7,344 nucleotides of DNA, from positions 9,749 to 17,092 of the forward strand of contig JAHZHG010000021.1 in NCBI GenBank assembly GCA_019420425.1. The letters run 5' to 3'. The translations under genes and the position numbers were made by a program. This document shows, one piece after another, positions 1 to 5,593 of this stretch (its first letter is position 1; each line of letters starts with the position of its first letter). The notes beneath the pieces are model-generated. The model was not told where the DNA came from, did not search any database, and was given only the letters and a program-made list of their open reading frames with translations. Source of the stretch: Clostridiales bacterium. Its GTDB lineage: Bacteria > Bacillota > Clostridia > Lachnospirales > Lachnospiraceae.

Positions 1-49
1 GAGTAAGTGACAGCATCGTCACCGTAGCAAGAGCCAAAACTTTTTTCAT
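1..49 (-). CDS. N-terminus of a secreted or lipoprotein precursor (partial, runs off the left edge)
   Basis: Only the first 16 codons are in the window: MKKVLALATVTMLSLT, then one base of the next codon. Two lysines followed by an uninterrupted hydrophobic run form a typical start of a Sec signal peptide. The start is supported by the ribosome binding site AGGGAGGT (57-64 on the minus strand), 7 bases before the ATG, and by its own promoter upstream. A lipobox cysteine would lie beyond the edge and cannot be checked. In Firmicutes such precursors next to sugar enzymes are often ABC-transporter solute-binding lipoproteins, but that identity is a guess from context only. The gene is in a separate transcription unit from the isomerase operon, since a terminator lies between them. 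Confidence 0.7.
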   Translation of the reverse strand, partial: MKKVLALATVTMLSLT

Positions 50-81
50 GATAAAGACCTCCCTCATTTTGTCATAATCAA

Positions 82-110
82 ATTTTATCGAGTTATCCCG
101 CTAAAGTCAA
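82..110 (-). promoter_or_regulatory. Sigma-A-type promoter for the secreted-protein gene
   Basis: Read on the minus strand, a -35 box TTGACT (105-110) is followed after exactly 17 bases by a -10 box TAAAAT (82-87). Each box is one base off consensus and the spacing is ideal. The expected transcription start is near 75, giving a leader of about 26 bases to the ATG at 49. It lies just downstream of the operon terminator, as expected for a new transcription unit. Confidence 0.8.
84..105 (-). promoter_or_regulatory. Operator-like imperfect inverted repeat between -35 and -10
   Basis: On the minus strand the arms TTTAGCG and CGATAAA are separated by 8 bases and match as an inverted repeat at 6 of 7 positions. 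The repeat fills the space between the -35 and -10 boxes of the secreted-protein promoter, a common place for a repressor site. It does not have the central CG of a classic LacI-family operator, and no regulator gene is in the window. A chance origin is quite possible in such a short AT-rich stretch. Confidence 0.25.
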
Positions 111-134
111 TCCTTACTTCTGCGTATATTTGAG

Positions 135-162
135 AAAAAAGGCGCCGCATGAATGCGGCGCC
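135..162 (-). terminator. Rho-independent terminator of the kinase-peptidase-VOC-isomerase block
   Basis: A perfect inverted repeat, GGCGCCGC (141-148) and GCGGCGCC (155-162), encloses a 6-base loop. On the minus strand it is followed directly by TTTTTT (135-140). It begins 9 bases after the isomerase stop codon. The strong GC stem and immediate U-tract make this a textbook intrinsic terminator. Confidence 0.93.
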
Positions 163-171
163 CCCGTCTTC

Positions 172-1419
172 TTATTTTCCTTTCACAGTTTTTCCCTTCT
201 TTACCGCCGGCGCAATAGAAGTATCCGCCGCGTAATACGGGATCAGCGTTGCCTGCATCGCATGGTACAGGTCAGATTTGCCCGGCCATACGGTACCCAG
301 CAGATGGTTATCCTGATCCAGCTGGTGGAACCAGGAACCATTCACATGATCGAGGACGGTTTCATCCAGATATTGCATAAACTGCTCATAATAGCCGGCA
401 TACTCTGCTTTTCCGGTCACGCGCCACAGTACGGCGGAGGTGTTGATCGCCTCTGCCAGGGTCCAGTGCATCCGGTCATGTACAACCGGTTTTCCGCTCC
501 AGTCTGTGGTATAGACGATTCCCGGCGCCCCGTCCACGTTCCAGGCATCGGTAACTGCCCGCAAAAACAGGTTTTCTGCGGCCTCTATGTATCCGGCGGC
601 AGCTCCCTTATCCTCCGGATAAGTGGAAAGCGCCCACTGGGTGATCAGTCTTGACCATTCAATTCCATGTCCGGGTGTGGCGCCGTACGGCTTGAAGGGA
701 TCGTCCGGCTTTTCTTTATTGCATTCCAGCTCAGCCTTCCAGTCGCTGGTGAAGTGCTCCGGAATCCTCCATTCATTTTCCCTGGCCCATCCCAGGACAC
801 GGTCAATGATACGGCCCGCTCTGACCCGATATTTTTCCTCTCCGGTAACATCGGCAGCAGCCAGGAAGGCCTCAACGGTATGCATGTTTGCATTCAGTCC
901 GCGGTAATCATCCAGAACGGTAAACTCCGTATTCCAGGTATCGCAGGAGAGTCCCTCTTCCTCATTCCAGAAACGCAGATCGTACAGCGCCAGAGCATCC
1001 TCCAGCAGCTCTTTGGCGCCTGCCCGGCCTGCAAGGACGGCAGAGGAAGCGGCCAGAATGACAAACGCGTGGGCATAGCACTGTTTGTTCGGCAGAATCC
1101 CGCCATCCGCCGTCAGGCCTGCATACCATCCGCCGTTCTCCTTGTCGTGCAGCTCCTCCTTCAGCCCTTTTAAGCCTGCATCCACCAGTTCTTCGCTGCC
1201 CGGATGTCCCAGAAAGCTTCCCAGGCTGTATACATGCACCATACGGCTGGTGATCCAGGTTTCCCTGCTGCGGTCCTTCCACGGTGTTCCGTCGTCTCCC
1301 AAATAATAAGAACTGCCTCCCGGCGAGGGGAACTGGTGGCCAAACCTAAGCAGCCCTTCCCGTACCCCGGCGAGAAACTGCTCGTTTTCCGGTGTATCAA
1401 TCTGATATTTTTTGTTCAT
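172..1419 (-). CDS. AGE-family aldose-ketose isomerase (YihS-like; sugar substrate unknown)
   Basis: A 415-residue (alpha/alpha)6-barrel sugar isomerase of the N-acylglucosamine 2-epimerase superfamily, close in length to E. coli YihS (about 413). Recognisable blocks, numbered from the chosen ATG, are WITSRMVHVY (55-64), GGWYA, NANMHTVEAF (with H180), TPGHGIEW (with H251), NGSWF and SDLYH (with H386). By recalled alignment to YihS, R59, H180, H251 and H386 match its catalytic Arg55, His176, His248 and His383, so aldose-ketose isomerisation is likely. The residues remembered as holding the sulfonate in YihS (Arg238, Gln362, Gln379) align with P241, H365 and S382, which argues against sulfoquinovose and leaves mannose, lyxose or a related sugar. 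No signal peptide is seen, so it is cytoplasmic. The ATG at 1419 is preferred because AGAGG lies 8 bases upstream; an in-frame TTG at 1437 would overlap the previous stop and swallow that site. It lies 14 bases after the VOC gene and ends at a strong terminator, so it is the last gene of the operon. Confidence 0.88.
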   Translation of the reverse strand: MNKKYQIDTPENEQFLAGVREGLLRFGHQFPSPGGSSYYLGDDGTPWKDRSRETWITSRMVHVYSLGSFLGHPGSEELVDAGLKGLKEELHDKENGGWYAGLTADGGILPNKQCYAHAFVILAASSAVLAGRAGAKELLEDALALYDLRFWNEEEGLSCDTWNTEFTVLDDYRGLNANMHTVEAFLAAADVTGEEKYRVRAGRIIDRVLGWARENEWRIPEHFTSDWKAELECNKEKPDDPFKPYGATPGHGIEWSRLITQWALSTYPEDKGAAAGYIEAAENLFLRAVTDAWNVDGAPGIVYTTDWSGKPVVHDRMHWTLAEAINTSAVLWRVTGKAEYAGYYEQFMQYLDETVLDHVNGSWFHQLDQDNHLLGTVWPGKSDLYHAMQATLIPYYAADTSIAPAVKKGKTVKGK

Positions 1420-1433
1420 TTTCTTTTCCTCTG

Positions 1434-1829
1434 TCAACCTTTTAATACTTCAAGAAATTCTACTGCTTCGCCGTTCGGCCCGATGAGATGGAAGAACTTT
1501 ACGCCGTGCTCCCAGAACGGCAGAAAGGTAATCTCATCCTTCAGCATCGGATACGGCAGCTTCTTTGCTTCCGCAAAACATTTTTCAATGTCTGTGCAGC
1601 TGATTGCGAAATGATCTACGGCGCCGTTCACCATAGCGCTCTTTCCCTCTACCACGTAGGTTTCGATCATCAGTCCGTCCTTTTCCAGGAAGCAGACGGG
1701 AAGGCCGCCGTTTACGGTTTCGAACGCCAGCTTAAAACCCAGATCCGTATAAAATTTCTTTGTCTTGTCCATGTCGGTTGTGGGAATGCCGATATGATCC
1801 AGTCCTTTGGTTACGTCTGCAATTGCCAT
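1434..1829 (-). CDS. VOC-family (glyoxalase/dioxygenase fold) metalloenzyme
   Basis: A 131-residue protein with two beta-alpha-beta-beta-beta modules of the vicinal oxygen chelate fold (residues about 9-60 and 70-128). The positions expected to bind metal are all filled: H12 (in LDHIGIP), E56, H73 (in VDHFAI) and E124 (in AVEFLEV). This spacing is nearly that of E. coli glyoxalase I (His5, Glu56, His74, Glu122). The family includes glyoxalase I, methylmalonyl-CoA epimerase, ring-cleaving dioxygenases and fosfomycin or bleomycin resistance proteins, and the sequence does not say which reaction applies. The start at 1829 follows AGGAGG 9 bases upstream; an earlier ATG at 1862 would place that site inside the gene and is rejected. 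It lies 57 bases after the peptidase and 14 before the isomerase, with no promoter of its own visible. Pairing with a sugar isomerase hints at work on a sugar or a reactive carbonyl product, which is inference. Confidence 0.87.
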   Translation of the reverse strand: MAIADVTKGLDHIGIPTTDMDKTKKFYTDLGFKLAFETVNGGLPVCFLEKDGLMIETYVVEGKSAMVNGAVDHFAISCTDIEKCFAEAKKLPYPMLKDEITFLPFWEHGVKFFHLIGPNGEAVEFLEVLKG

Positions 1830-1865
1830 AATTTTATCCCTCCTATGCGTTTTGCGTCCCATATT

Positions 1866-1886
1866 TCCGGGGAAACCAGCCCCGGA
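1866..1886 (-). other. Short hairpin directly after the peptidase stop codon
   Basis: TCCGGGG (1866-1872) and CCCCGGA (1880-1886) form a perfect 7-base stem with a 7-base loop, beginning immediately after the aminopeptidase stop codon. On the minus strand it is followed by AAATATGGG, with no U-tract, so it is not a standard terminator. It might slow 3' decay or partly reduce read-through into the VOC and isomerase genes. No promoter is visible in the rest of the 57-base gap. Confidence 0.4.
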
Positions 1887-3677
1887 TCAGACCTCCCGCG
1901 TGGCATTTTTCAGCCACTCGGCCTCCTCCGGCGTCATATCCGGAGCCAGGGTTTCATAAACCCGTTTATGATAAGCATTGAGCAGGGCCTTTTCTCTGGC
2001 CGTCATCTCCTCGGGGAGGACGGCATCCAGATCGAAGGGTACCACGGTCAGCGTATCAAATTCCATAAACTGGCCGTATTCGTTTTTTTCTGCTTTTCTG
2101 CAAACCATCATGTTTTCCAGCCGTATTCCGTAATTGCCATCTTCGTAATAGCCCGGCTCGTTAGAGGTGACCATCCCCTCTTCCAGGGCGGCATCCTCGT
2201 TTTTGTCCTTCAGCTGGTGCCAGCGGATACCCTGCGGGCCTTCGTGGACGTTCAGCAGATACCCCACGCCATGGCCGGTTCCGTGTTTAAAATCCAGCCC
2301 CCGCTCCCACAACGGGCCTCTGGCCAGATAATCCAGATTCCAGCCGTGGCAGCCATGGAGGAACTTGGCCGCAGCCAGGTTCAGGTTGCCCCGCAGCACT
2401 GAGGTATAATTCAGCTTTTGCTCATGGGTCAGCACGCCCAGGGCAAAGGTTCTTGTAATATCCGTCGTCCCCTCCATATACTGTCCGCCGGTGTCGGAAA
2501 GCAGGAAGCTCTTTGCCTCGATGGGGACGTCCGTCTCCTTCGTGGCGCTGTAATGCATAATCGCGCCGTGCGCGTCATAAGCGTTAATCTGGTCAAAGCT
2601 CGGACCCAGGTAGTTCTCCTGCTCCTCCCGCAGCCGCTCCAGCCGCTCCCCGGCAGACAGCTCAGTGATGGGGATGCGCCCCACATTCTTCTTCAGCCAG
2701 TACATATATTTGGTCACCGCCACACCGTCCTTGCGGTGGTCCTCAAAGAGATTTTTGACCTCTGTGGGTGTTTTCATCGCCTTGGGAAGCTGGGTCAGGT
2801 TCTGCTCGTTCAGCACGACAGCCCCTGCGGGAATGTCCCGGTAGACCGCGTAATTCACCTTAGCCTCATCCAGCAGCACACGCTCCCCTTCTCCGATTTT
2901 CTTTAATGCCGGATAAATTCCGTTGTACGGGCAGAGGGACACGCCCGCCTGCTCCAGCGCCCGGCGCACCTCCGCGGAAACGGCCTCCTCCTGGATATAC
3001 AGGTCAAAGCTGTCCTGACGGATCATGCCATAGGAAAGGAATACCGGGTTGCAGGCCACGTCGTTTCCCCGCAGGTTCAGCAGCCAGGCCAGGTCGTCCA
3101 GGGCGGTCAGCACAAACACGTCCGCCTTTTTCTCCTCCATGCCCCGGCGTATCCGGGCAATCCGTTCTTCCCGGGTTTCCCCTGTCCACTTTGTCTCCAG
3201 CTGCCATACCGGCTCATGGGAAAGCTCCGGACGCTCCGTCCAGATATCGCCCACCAGATCCAGCTCATAGGACAGGGAAACGCCCTGCCCGTCCAGCTGC
3301 CGCTCCAGCTCCAGCGCCGTCCGGGCGCTGACCGTCCGCCCGTCCATCCCCAGCGTCTGGCCGCTCTGTAATTTTCCCGCCAGGAACTCCTCGATGGAGG
3401 GCACTCCCTCCTCGCGCATCCGGTAAAGGGTGATTCCCGAGCCCTTCAGCTGCTCCTCGGCCTGGAGGAAATACCGGGCATCCGTCCACAGCCCGGCCTC
3501 GTCGGCCAGCACCACCGCCGTACCGGCAGAACCGGTAAACCCGGAAATATACTCCCGGCATTTGAAATAGCTTCCCACGTACTCGCTGCCATGGAAATCA
3601 TCCGTCGGAATATAATAGGCGTCTACGCCGGCCTCCTTCATTCGCCGGCGCAGGGCCGCCACACGTTCACTGACCAT
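1887..3677 (-). CDS. Xaa-Pro aminopeptidase, long three-domain form (M24B)
   Basis: A 596-residue cytoplasmic metallopeptidase expected to remove the N-terminal residue from peptides whose second residue is proline. It has the long architecture of eukaryotic-type aminopeptidase P: a creatinase-like N-domain (about 1-140), a second creatinase-like domain (about 160-300), the pita-bread catalytic domain (about 305-535) and a C-terminal M24_C domain (about 536-596). All five dinuclear metal ligands are present: D395 (in DTGGQY), D406 (in GTTDITRT), H469 (in HGTGHGVG), E507 (in NEPGYY) and E521 (in GIRLEN). The accessory histidines H375 and H478 are also present. There is no signal peptide or break, so it should be active. 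The ATG at 3677 has AAGGGAG 9 bases upstream, inside the end of the AroK-like gene, which it overlaps by 11 bases; this suggests translational coupling. The short bacterial PepP type (about 350-440 residues) is excluded by length. A role in using proline-rich peptides as nutrients is inferred. Confidence 0.95.
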   Translation of the reverse strand: MVSERVAALRRRMKEAGVDAYYIPTDDFHGSEYVGSYFKCREYISGFTGSAGTAVVLADEAGLWTDARYFLQAEEQLKGSGITLYRMREEGVPSIEEFLAGKLQSGQTLGMDGRTVSARTALELERQLDGQGVSLSYELDLVGDIWTERPELSHEPVWQLETKWTGETREERIARIRRGMEEKKADVFVLTALDDLAWLLNLRGNDVACNPVFLSYGMIRQDSFDLYIQEEAVSAEVRRALEQAGVSLCPYNGIYPALKKIGEGERVLLDEAKVNYAVYRDIPAGAVVLNEQNLTQLPKAMKTPTEVKNLFEDHRKDGVAVTKYMYWLKKNVGRIPITELSAGERLERLREEQENYLGPSFDQINAYDAHGAIMHYSATKETDVPIEAKSFLLSDTGGQYMEGTTDITRTFALGVLTHEQKLNYTSVLRGNLNLAAAKFLHGCHGWNLDYLARGPLWERGLDFKHGTGHGVGYLLNVHEGPQGIRWHQLKDKNEDAALEEGMVTSNEPGYYEDGNYGIRLENMMVCRKAEKNEYGQFMEFDTLTVVPFDLDAVLPEEMTAREKALLNAYHKRVYETLAPDMTPEEAEWLKNATREV

Positions 3678-4203
3678 CTCTGTTTTCTCCCTTCTCGTTC
3701 CATCGTTTCACCATATGCGACACCTTCGCGGCCGCCTGGGATATCGACAGGTATTCCGCATCCACGGTGATATGGGCATATTTTTCATATAATCTGCATC
3801 TGGTTTCGTACAGGCTCTCCAGCGTCTCTCCCTCCCGCAGAACCACGCCCCGCTCCTGCAGGCTGCCCAGACGGCTTTCGATCCCCTTGCAGGAAACCTT
3901 CAGATACACTACGGTGGAAATCTCCCGCAGATGGTTCATCGCCGCCTCCCGGTAGACCACGCTGCCTCCCGGGGCAATCACTGCGCCGTCGGCCTCAATC
4001 TCTCCGTTCACCTGACCCTCCAGATCCAGAAAGCCCTCGATCCCGCGTTCCGTAATCAGCTCGTGCAGAAGCTTTCCTGTCTGCTCCTGGATGAGCAGGT
4101 CGCTGTCAATAAACCGGCTTCCGTTCATCTTGGCAAGCACCACGCCCACCGTACTTTTTCCCGAACCCGGCATCCCAATCAGGGTAATATTTTTCTTATG
4201 CAT
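3667..4203 (-). CDS. AroK-like P-loop kinase, annotated shikimate kinase family but lacking the shikimate-binding arginine
   Basis: A 178-residue nucleoside-monophosphate-kinase-fold protein. The Walker A loop is GMPGSGKST (10-18). FIDSD (31-35) carries the DxD pair that binds Mg2+ and substrate in shikimate kinase. APGGS (78-81 region) replaces the usual GGG turn. R118 lies in the expected lid, and R135 in ETRCRLY matches the second substrate arginine. The normal motif GExxFRxxE appears as GIEGFLDLE, so the arginine that grips the shikimate carboxylate (Arg58 in M. tuberculosis AroK) is L59. The fold and ATP use are secure; phosphorylation of shikimate at the 3-hydroxyl, step five of the chorismate pathway, is uncertain. 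The ATG at 4203 follows GGAGGT closely. An upstream ATG at 4251 overlaps the -10 box and is rejected. It is first in the operon, with the aminopeptidase overlapping its end. No other aromatic-pathway gene is present here. Confidence 0.85.
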   Translation of the reverse strand: MHKKNITLIGMPGSGKSTVGVVLAKMNGSRFIDSDLLIQEQTGKLLHELITERGIEGFLDLEGQVNGEIEADGAVIAPGGSVVYREAAMNHLREISTVVYLKVSCKGIESRLGSLQERGVVLREGETLESLYETRCRLYEKYAHITVDAEYLSISQAAAKVSHMVKRWNEKGENRDGQ

Positions 4204-4249
4204 GTTTACCTCCGGCTGTGCCCATTTGGACACGGTCATTCTGCAGATC

Positions 4250-4278
4250 ATTTTATCACGAACGAAGGCATTCGTAAA
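4250..4278 (-). promoter_or_regulatory. Promoter of the AroK-like kinase operon
   Basis: On the minus strand TTTACG (4273-4278) is followed after 17 bases by TAAAAT (4250-4255), preceded by TGA to make an extended -10. Expected transcription starts near 4243, giving a leader of about 40 bases before the ATG at 4203. The -35 is only 4 of 6, which the extended -10 may offset. Its position also shows that the in-frame ATG at 4251 cannot be the start. Confidence 0.65.
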
Positions 4279-4331
4279 GAGAGCCTTCTTCCCCGTACTC
4301 CTAAATATTTCATAAATTTTGAAAAAACCGG

Positions 4332-4359
4332 TTGACTTTTTCTTCCATCATGATAGCAT
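4332..4359 (+). promoter_or_regulatory. Promoter of the AI-2E family transporter
   Basis: TTGACT (4332-4337) lies 16 bases before TAGCAT (4354-4359), and TGA directly before the -10 makes it an extended -10 promoter. A palindrome AACCGGTT (4326-4333) overlaps the edge of the -35, and an AT-rich tract (about 4301-4327) just upstream resembles an UP element. Transcription would start near 4366 with a leader of about 47 bases. Confidence 0.65.
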
Positions 4360-4412
4360 CAGAGAATACCTGTTTATTCAATCGCCCGGCAAGGGCGGAA
4401 AGGATCTATCCC

Positions 4413-5582
4413 ATGGAAAAATTTCCGTTTTCATCGTCTGTCCAACACGCAAAACGGCCATTGCTGCTGATCACCTACGCAATCGCCCTTTACTTTTTCT
4501 GTTCCCGCTTCAGCACGGTTTTATCCGGAGTACGCTTTATCCTGACCATACTCTCCCCGTTTCTGCTCGGCGGGTTCATGGCCTTTTTGCTGAATATCAC
4601 CATGAGCTTTCTGGAGCGCACCCTACTGTCGATCCCCGGGCACGAGGTCAGGCAGCGGGCTAAGCGTCCCATAAGCCTTGTACTTACCCTGCTCATCTAT
4701 GTCGTCGTCATTGCCGCGGTAATCCTGCTCATCCTTCCGGCATTGAGGGACACCCTTGTCCGTATCGGCGCCACCATTCCCGGAGCGCTGGCCAATCTGG
4801 AGGCCTGGCTGGTGAATCTGGGCATAGACGGCCGGTTTCTGGAAGAACATATTTTCAGCCGCCTCCCGAATCTCCAGGACGTCTGGGAAGAGCTTCTTCA
4901 GGGTGTGCAGATTTTCTCCACCGGGGTGCTTTCCTCCACCATCGGCTTTGTCTCTTCGGCGATCACCGTCATCACCCAGTTTTTTATCGGCATTGTATTT
5001 GCCATTTATCTGCTGAACTCCAAGGAAACGCTGAAGCGCCAGTTCAAGATGGCGCTGTACGCCCATCTGCCGGAGCGCTTCTGTGACCGCTGCCTGGATG
5101 TCTGCCGTCTTACCTCCCGCATCTTCAGCAGCTTTTTCAGCGGGCAGGTCACGGAGGCCTGCATCCTCGGCCTGATGTTTTTCGTATCCATGACCATCCT
5201 CCGTATCCCGTATGCGCTGCTGATCAGCGTGCTGATCTCCATCACCGCCCTGATTCCGGTATTCGGCGCATTCATCGGCTGTATCACAGGCGCCCTGCTG
5301 ATTCTGATGATTTCTCCGGTAAAGGCGCTGATCTTTCTGGTGCTGTTCCAGGTGCTCCAGCAGATTGAGGGCAATCTGATCTATCCCCATGTGGTGGGCG
5401 GCTCTGTGGGCCTTCCCGCGATCTGGGTGCTGATGGCCGTGTCCATCGGCGCCAGCCTGCTGGGCATTGCGGGTATGCTGTTTTTTATCCCGCTGTTCTC
5501 CGTTATCTATACGCTGTTTAAGCAGTATACCCACAGGAAGCTGAAAGAAAGTCACGTTTCCCCAGAAAAATACCTGGGCTGA
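4413..5582 (+). CDS. AI-2E/PerM family multi-pass membrane transporter
   Basis: A 389-residue inner-membrane protein of the AI-2E transporter family (formerly UPF0118; YdiK, PerM and TqsA are members). It shows the family layout: two N-terminal membrane segments (about 17-37 and 41-62), a third (88-109), a long soluble stretch (about 111-170) and then segments from about 172 to the C-terminus. Family-type motifs are FFSGQVTEA (241-249), ALIPVFGAFIG (279-289), EGNLIYPHVVGGSVGLP (319-335) and a glycine-rich final segment. Known members are linked to autoinducer-2 export or to Na+(Li+)/H+ exchange, but substrate cannot be read from sequence. The ATG at 4413 is chosen because AAGGA (4400-4404) lies 8 bases upstream and the promoter covers the earlier in-frame starts at 4332 and 4350. 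It is alone in its transcription unit, divergent from the AroK-like operon and convergent with uppP. No plus-strand U-tract follows the final hairpin, so transcription may continue antisense into uppP. Confidence 0.92.
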   Translation: MEKFPFSSSVQHAKRPLLLITYAIALYFFCSRFSTVLSGVRFILTILSPFLLGGFMAFLLNITMSFLERTLLSIPGHEVRQRAKRPISLVLTLLIYVVVIAAVILLILPALRDTLVRIGATIPGALANLEAWLVNLGIDGRFLEEHIFSRLPNLQDVWEELLQGVQIFSTGVLSSTIGFVSSAITVITQFFIGIVFAIYLLNSKETLKRQFKMALYAHLPERFCDRCLDVCRLTSRIFSSFFSGQVTEACILGLMFFVSMTILRIPYALLISVLISITALIPVFGAFIGCITGALLILMISPVKALIFLVLFQVLQQIEGNLIYPHVVGGSVGLPAIWVLMAVSIGASLLGIAGMLFFIPLFSVIYTLFKQYTHRKLKESHVSPEKYLG

Positions 5583-5593
5583 ATCAGCCCAGG
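5566..5593 (-). terminator. Palindromic terminator of uppP shared by two convergent gene ends
   Basis: CCTGGGCTGA (5573-5582) and TCAGCCCAGG (5584-5593) are perfect inverted arms around a single A at 5583, realistically an 8-base stem with a 5-base loop. On the minus strand TATTTTT (5566-5572) follows the stem at once, making an intrinsic terminator for uppP. On the plus strand the hairpin is followed by AAGGTGAAAT, so it should work poorly in that direction. Both gene stop codons lie within the arms. Confidence 0.8.

Noticed and set aside
172..1419. Part of a sulfoquinovose (sulfoglycolysis) gene cluster, suggested by YihS similarity
   Set aside because: The sulfonate-binding residues appear to be absent, and no sulfofructose kinase, transaldolase, transketolase, aldolase or sulfolactaldehyde enzyme is nearby in the window.
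1420..1437. TTG start at 1437 for the isomerase
   Set aside because: It overlaps the VOC stop codon and would put the AGAGG ribosome site inside the coding region; the ATG at 1419 is better placed and gives the family length.
1488..2402. Long plus-strand open frame opposite the VOC and peptidase genes
   Set aside because: It crosses two well-supported minus-strand genes and their gap, has no known motif, and reflects the lack of antisense stops in GC-rich codons.
2906..3331. Proline- and arginine-rich plus-strand open frame
   Set aside because: Low-complexity composition from GC-rich antisense of the peptidase gene; no start signal or domain.
4262..4275. Small inverted repeat ACGAA/TTCGT in the divergent promoter region
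   Set aside because: Only 5 bases per arm, inside the spacer of the kinase promoter; too short to separate from chance.
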